Shown: piece by piece, positions 60,366-64,000 of the stretch
How the letters are laid out: every line of letters begins with the position of its first letter
Numbering within the stretch: the stretch's first letter is position 1
Assembly (NCBI GenBank): GCA_021521415.1
Contig: JAIQDT010008975.1
Span: forward strand, 46,083-110,082
Length of the DNA: 64,000 nucleotides
Origin: Bidens hawaiensis
Taxonomy: Eukaryota; Streptophyta; Magnoliopsida; Asterales; Asteraceae
Direction of reading: 5' to 3'
Made by a program: the position numbers and the translations under genes
Notes under the pieces: generated by a model
Database searches by the model: none
The model's input: the letters and a program-made list of their open reading frames with translations, nothing else
What the model was told of the DNA's origin: nothing

Positions 60366-62764
60366 TCTTGATGTCTCTTTCTCCCAGCTTTAATAAGTCT
60401 CTTGGTTCAACAAATAGGTACTGACCCTTTCCCTTTTTCAGCTTAACAACGATGGTGGCAGTGATGCTATCATATATCCAGAATCTCATGTCATCCAAAG
60501 TGCCATCTGGAATCTTTTCAGGAACATGAATGTGAGTAGGCTTGTTTGTTGCTGGCCACATGACGTTAACCTTAGTTTTTCCAGTCCTCGGATCCTGGAC
60601 TCCCTTGGCTTATTTTAGAAAAGACTCTGCAGTTGTCATATCTGGAAAGCCTCTATCAACTTGTCTTCTTAGAAAATTCCAGTAGTCGATACCACGCTTA
60701 TCATTTGTCGGATTGGTGAAAGGAGAATTTATTAGATCACTCAAATCTACTTTAGTCCGGGAACGAAAATCTTTCATCTTCTTATAATATTCGGTGACTC
60801 CTGACTTCCTCTTCACCCACCACATATTTTTATCCGCATTAAAACCCCACGACAGTACTCCCCGATCAATCACCATATTTAGCATTAAAACCCTTTTGAA
60901 ATTCAATAACAAACCTGCCTGGATGATCCGACGATTCAACATTCTGATTTGAGTTTTTCATTACCAACAACTTTTTCTTTCCCTTTTCAAGTAGGTTCTT
61001 CTTAATTCTGTCAGATTTCTCTTTGGAGACGGGGGGAGCATCCATATACTGTTGCAGCGATACCGAGTCATCAATGTTTTCAACAGGGCGTGCAGTAGAA
61101 CTACCACCTTGACTCACTTTGGTCGCTTTAGAAACTACGTCATCACTGCCTTTAAACTCGTCTCCAAACTTTTGAATAGATTTTGTTGGAGGTCAAGATA
61201 TAGTGCAGTTAATTCTCCCATGTTGGACTGTAGTTCTTTGATCTTGGAATCTTTATCAGAGTTACTTGCTTCCAACTCTTGAATACGAACATCTTTGACT
61301 ACCGAATCTTGTTCGAGCTCAAAAACCCGACTTTGTAATGCGTGAACATAAACAGGAGCATCTTCAAGAACCACACCTTTACCTTTATTTTGAAGATAAG
61401 CTTCCTGCATAGCCAGAATCTGGGCTACCTTGTCTGACGCACTGGAGCTTGACTGACCCTGAATGTCTGGGCCAGATGAACCGGAGGGAATATCTGTCCC
61501 AAAATCGAATTCACTGACAAAATCACTGGTCAACAAATCATGAAATGATGGATCAGCTGCAGATGAATCTTGTTCAGCTTGTACTTCTGGGGCAGGTGTC
61601 TTAGGTGGAGTAGTTGGCTGTTGAAGGCTGGTTGTGGAATCAGTAGATGGTATGGTGGTTGTTTCAGATTCACTAATTAGCACGCCAGGTCTCGGGTCTC
61701 TCTTTCTTTATTTACGTGGACCGAGGTCTGTGGCTGGATCTTTAGCTATGTCTTCTTCATTAAATTCAGCAACTGTCTGAGGAGGCTTCAGAGCAGTTGA
61801 CTGTAACAAAGCTTTCACATTTTCCAAAGCACTTAAGGTCTCAGTGCTTGGAGAGGTATCTGGCTGACGGTGTTCAGTCTCATCTTCTTCATCATCAGAG
61901 ATTTCATAAGTTGCAACACGTGGTCGAACTGGTGTTACGTGTTCATCAGCAACCTGAGCTATATCTGGCTCATCTTCTATCTCAGCAAATCGTCCAAATT
62001 TTACCAGATCATGAAGACCCCGATAAACAATCTTGGCACCTTTCCTGTTTTGCTTCATCAACCCAAAGGTATTGGGTCCCAATGACTATATATCCAAGGT
62101 CTCAACAGACTTAACCAGGTCGGTGTAATGAGAATCAAAGATCATCTGCAGGAACCTTGGATACATTAAGAACATCTCCTTCTTCTTTGCTTTATGTTGC
62201 TCATCATTTCATTGAAAACGAACTTGGAATAATTGTAATTCCAATCCATGATCAGAGCAACAACAGCAGACGTCTAAGTGTGACTGATCTCATCTGAACC
62301 TCCTTCTTCCCCCGAGATACATGTAAAGAACGTGTGCAAAAGGTATCTCCAATAAGGGTGAAACAATTCTTGATTGCGGGAGGATAGGTACCTTCGTAAC
62401 CCATTCTTGTAAGAACTTCAGTAACATCAGCAGCAGCGTACTCTGTCGGGTAATCAGGTTGATCCCCGAACATGAGAACTTCCCTAATAATCGCCTCTGT
62501 GATAACAATGGGCATATTCTGTACTTTGGAGTCTATAGACATAGCACCATCTGGTCCTTGTGGGTTGATTGACGTGTTGTTCCAAAAATCGGAGATCATC
62601 TTCTTACATATGACAGGATTCTCTCATAGTGCATGAGAGATCCTACAGGTATTGAGTCCGACTATCATCGATTTGAATTCCTTGTGATTCATGGGTGGAT
62701 CATATAATATCCAGCCACGTTGTGCGAGCCAGCAACCATTAATGTATTCTAATCAGCCATTTCT
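60355..62764 (-). pseudogene. Retrotransposon-associated ORF of unknown function, decayed
   Basis: Minus-strand coding pieces follow one another from 62764 to 60355 through several frame changes and stops. The N-terminal part has INGCWLAQRGWILYDPPMNH, MISDFWNNTSINPQG, VQNMPIVITEAIIREVLMFG, YAAADVTEVLTRMGYEG and then WNYNYSKFVFNEM. The middle is acidic and low-complexity, with coiled-coil-like heptads at 61400-61140 (ALQSRVFELEQDSVVKDVRI, ELEASNSDKDSKIKELQSN). The C-terminal part has NMWWVKRKSGVTEYYKKMKD, FLRRQVDRGFPDMTTAESFL and MRFWIYDSITATIVVKLKKG. I recognise the layout (ITEA-R--L, MGYEG, FSK-IFN-M) from ORFs often seen with LTR elements in Asteraceae genomes, but know no function. No reverse transcriptase is nearby. 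Confidence 0.6.
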
Positions 62765-64000
62765 GCACCAAACAAGTCAAGTTATACAACTAATAAATTA
62801 ATATGATAGTGATTAAATTTGGTCCATGATTAATAAGGAACTTGGGCCACAAGATTGAAACAGGCCCAATGAAAATTTATATGAGAGCCCAAGAACGCAT
62901 TGGATGGTCCAAACAGTAAGTGTTAAGTCCATCTGGAGGGTTTTCGGTCAACAAGGTAAGTTCTCGGTCAATGAATGAGATTTCGGTCAATATGAAACCG
63001 AGAACGGGGTTTCTCGGTCAGTCTTAACCGAGAACTAGCGTTTTCTGTCAAGACAGGGTGTTCTCGGTCAACATAAGTCAACCTTGAACTCTTAACAGTT
63101 AGAGACAGATAAACCTATTGGTTTCCACTTTGGGAAACGTGTAATCATCATCATCCCACCGAAATCCCTAATCCTCCATTAAAACCTGCAACCATTCAAT
63201 AGAAATCAACCGAGAACCCTTAATTAAACACCAAGAAGGAACCATCAAAACCCCTTTTACTCATGAATCAGTTTTAATTCATCAATCCATCCATGAAATT
63301 CGTTCATGGTAGCATCCAAGATGTCTCATAGATATCATAGATCTTGTTTAATACCTGCCAAACAAATAGGAGCTCACTGAAATAGATTAGTAACAAGATT
63401 CTGGATTTCGGCTTGAATACTTGGAGAGAAAAAGGTATACTCAGATGAAAGTAAAAGGATTTTAACAAAAAGAGATGATTTATACCAACACCAGGTGGCC
63501 GAAAACAATTAATGGGCTTAAAAACGGCCGAAAACATAGTACAGCCCAAATATGATTCTGATTAGACAATAAAGTGACCCAAATCTTTCAAAAAAAAATT
63601 TAATTTTCACAAACGTTTCGAGGAGTAGTTTCGGTTAAAAATAACTGAGATAAACAAGACAAAACAAAAATTAAACAAGAACAAAAAAAACCAAAAAACA
63701 TTAGAATACATAAAACTCCCTTTGTTTTTGTTTAAGTCGGGATCAAATTCCATTTTTCGTAAATCGCCGCCCTTTATGAAAAGATCCGAACAGGAATCAT
63801 ATCGTTTAAGAGGCTGTCACAAGAATTCATGTTCAGCGTTATTATGGCATAAAGAAACAGGTTGATAGCAGGTATAACATACTTAGCATGATTTCATTGC
63901 ATCAGTGATATGAATAAGGTTCAGTTCGGCATAAAGATTAGATGGACATCACTCATGGACCTGTGGTGCCTCCTATCTCTTCTCAAAGCGTATTTGGCTT
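62765..64000. other. Non-coding region at the right edge
   Basis: No gene is supported; an 81-codon antisense frame at 63304-63549 has no recognisable features. It may be the 5' untranslated part of the retroelement whose ORF ends at 62764, but neither an LTR end nor a primer site was found. It contains the GGTCAA cluster annotated separately. Confidence 0.45.
62946..63081. promoter_or_regulatory. Cluster of GGTCAA boxes (W-box-like)
   Basis: GGTCAA, the complement of the W-box TTGACC, occurs at 62946-62951, 62966-62971, 62985-62990 and 63066-63071, mostly as TCGGTCAA. A further GTCAA is at 63077 and a variant TCTCGGTCAG at about 63012. The reverse form ACCGAGAAC alternates with them. W-boxes bind WRKY factors, but activity here is only inferred. 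Confidence 0.45.

Overview
This is nuclear DNA of a flowering plant: long AT-rich spacers, spliced genes with GT/AG introns, and dense LTR retrotransposons, Helitrons, MITEs and LINE/SINE fragments. Tat/Athila-type retroelements with a tRNA-Asp-type primer site dominate the right half. Their style, and an extra retrotransposon ORF near the right end, look most like Asteraceae, but that is an inference from memory of such elements. No bacterial-type feature is present.

Layout. 1-6.2 kb is repeat-derived: a short Helitron, a foldback element, a 2.3 kb solo LTR with a 5-bp target-site duplication (TSD), and a 5'-truncated LINE with a 13-bp TSD. 6.2-11.4 kb is mostly empty spacer, with a cluster of paired palindromes (9957-10489) and a SINE-like element (11008-11342). 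11.4-25.7 kb is the gene island. It holds a COP1-interacting-protein-7-like gene (+, CDS 12408-16867, with two apparent frameshifts), TOC34/TOC33, the chloroplast outer-envelope import GTPase (+, CDS 18504-22525, intact, 297 aa), and FSD2-type plastid iron superoxide dismutase (-, CDS 25697-23394, intact, 301 aa). TOC34 and FSD2 are convergent. Both serve the chloroplast: one imports precursors, the other detoxifies superoxide at plastid nucleoids. The CIP7-like family is linked to light signalling.

26.9-57.6 kb is the main anomaly: a direct tandem array S1-R1-S2-R2-S3. S (about 8.08 kb; 7.6 kb in S2 after a deletion) is the 3' part of a minus-strand Athila-like element. Its ORF1 is split by a 4.26 kb LTR-derived insert (TSD AGAGG), which itself contains an LTR, primer site and gag start of a second, plus-strand Athila-like element. 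R (about 3.46 kb) is a copy of window positions 940-4397, that is, Helitron + foldback + most of the solo LTR. The array therefore joins DNA from two places in this window, in one orientation, through 3-4 bp junction overlaps.

57.6-60.1 kb continues the Athila-like element unbroken: ORF1 N-terminal half, a spacer with strong palindromes, and the last codons of the integrase. 60.1-62.8 kb carries a decayed minus-strand retrotransposon-associated ORF of unknown function, and 62.8-64 kb is non-coding with a cluster of GGTCAA boxes. All coordinates come from reading the sequence by eye; exon junctions of the three genes keep the frame, apart from the two frameshifts noted.
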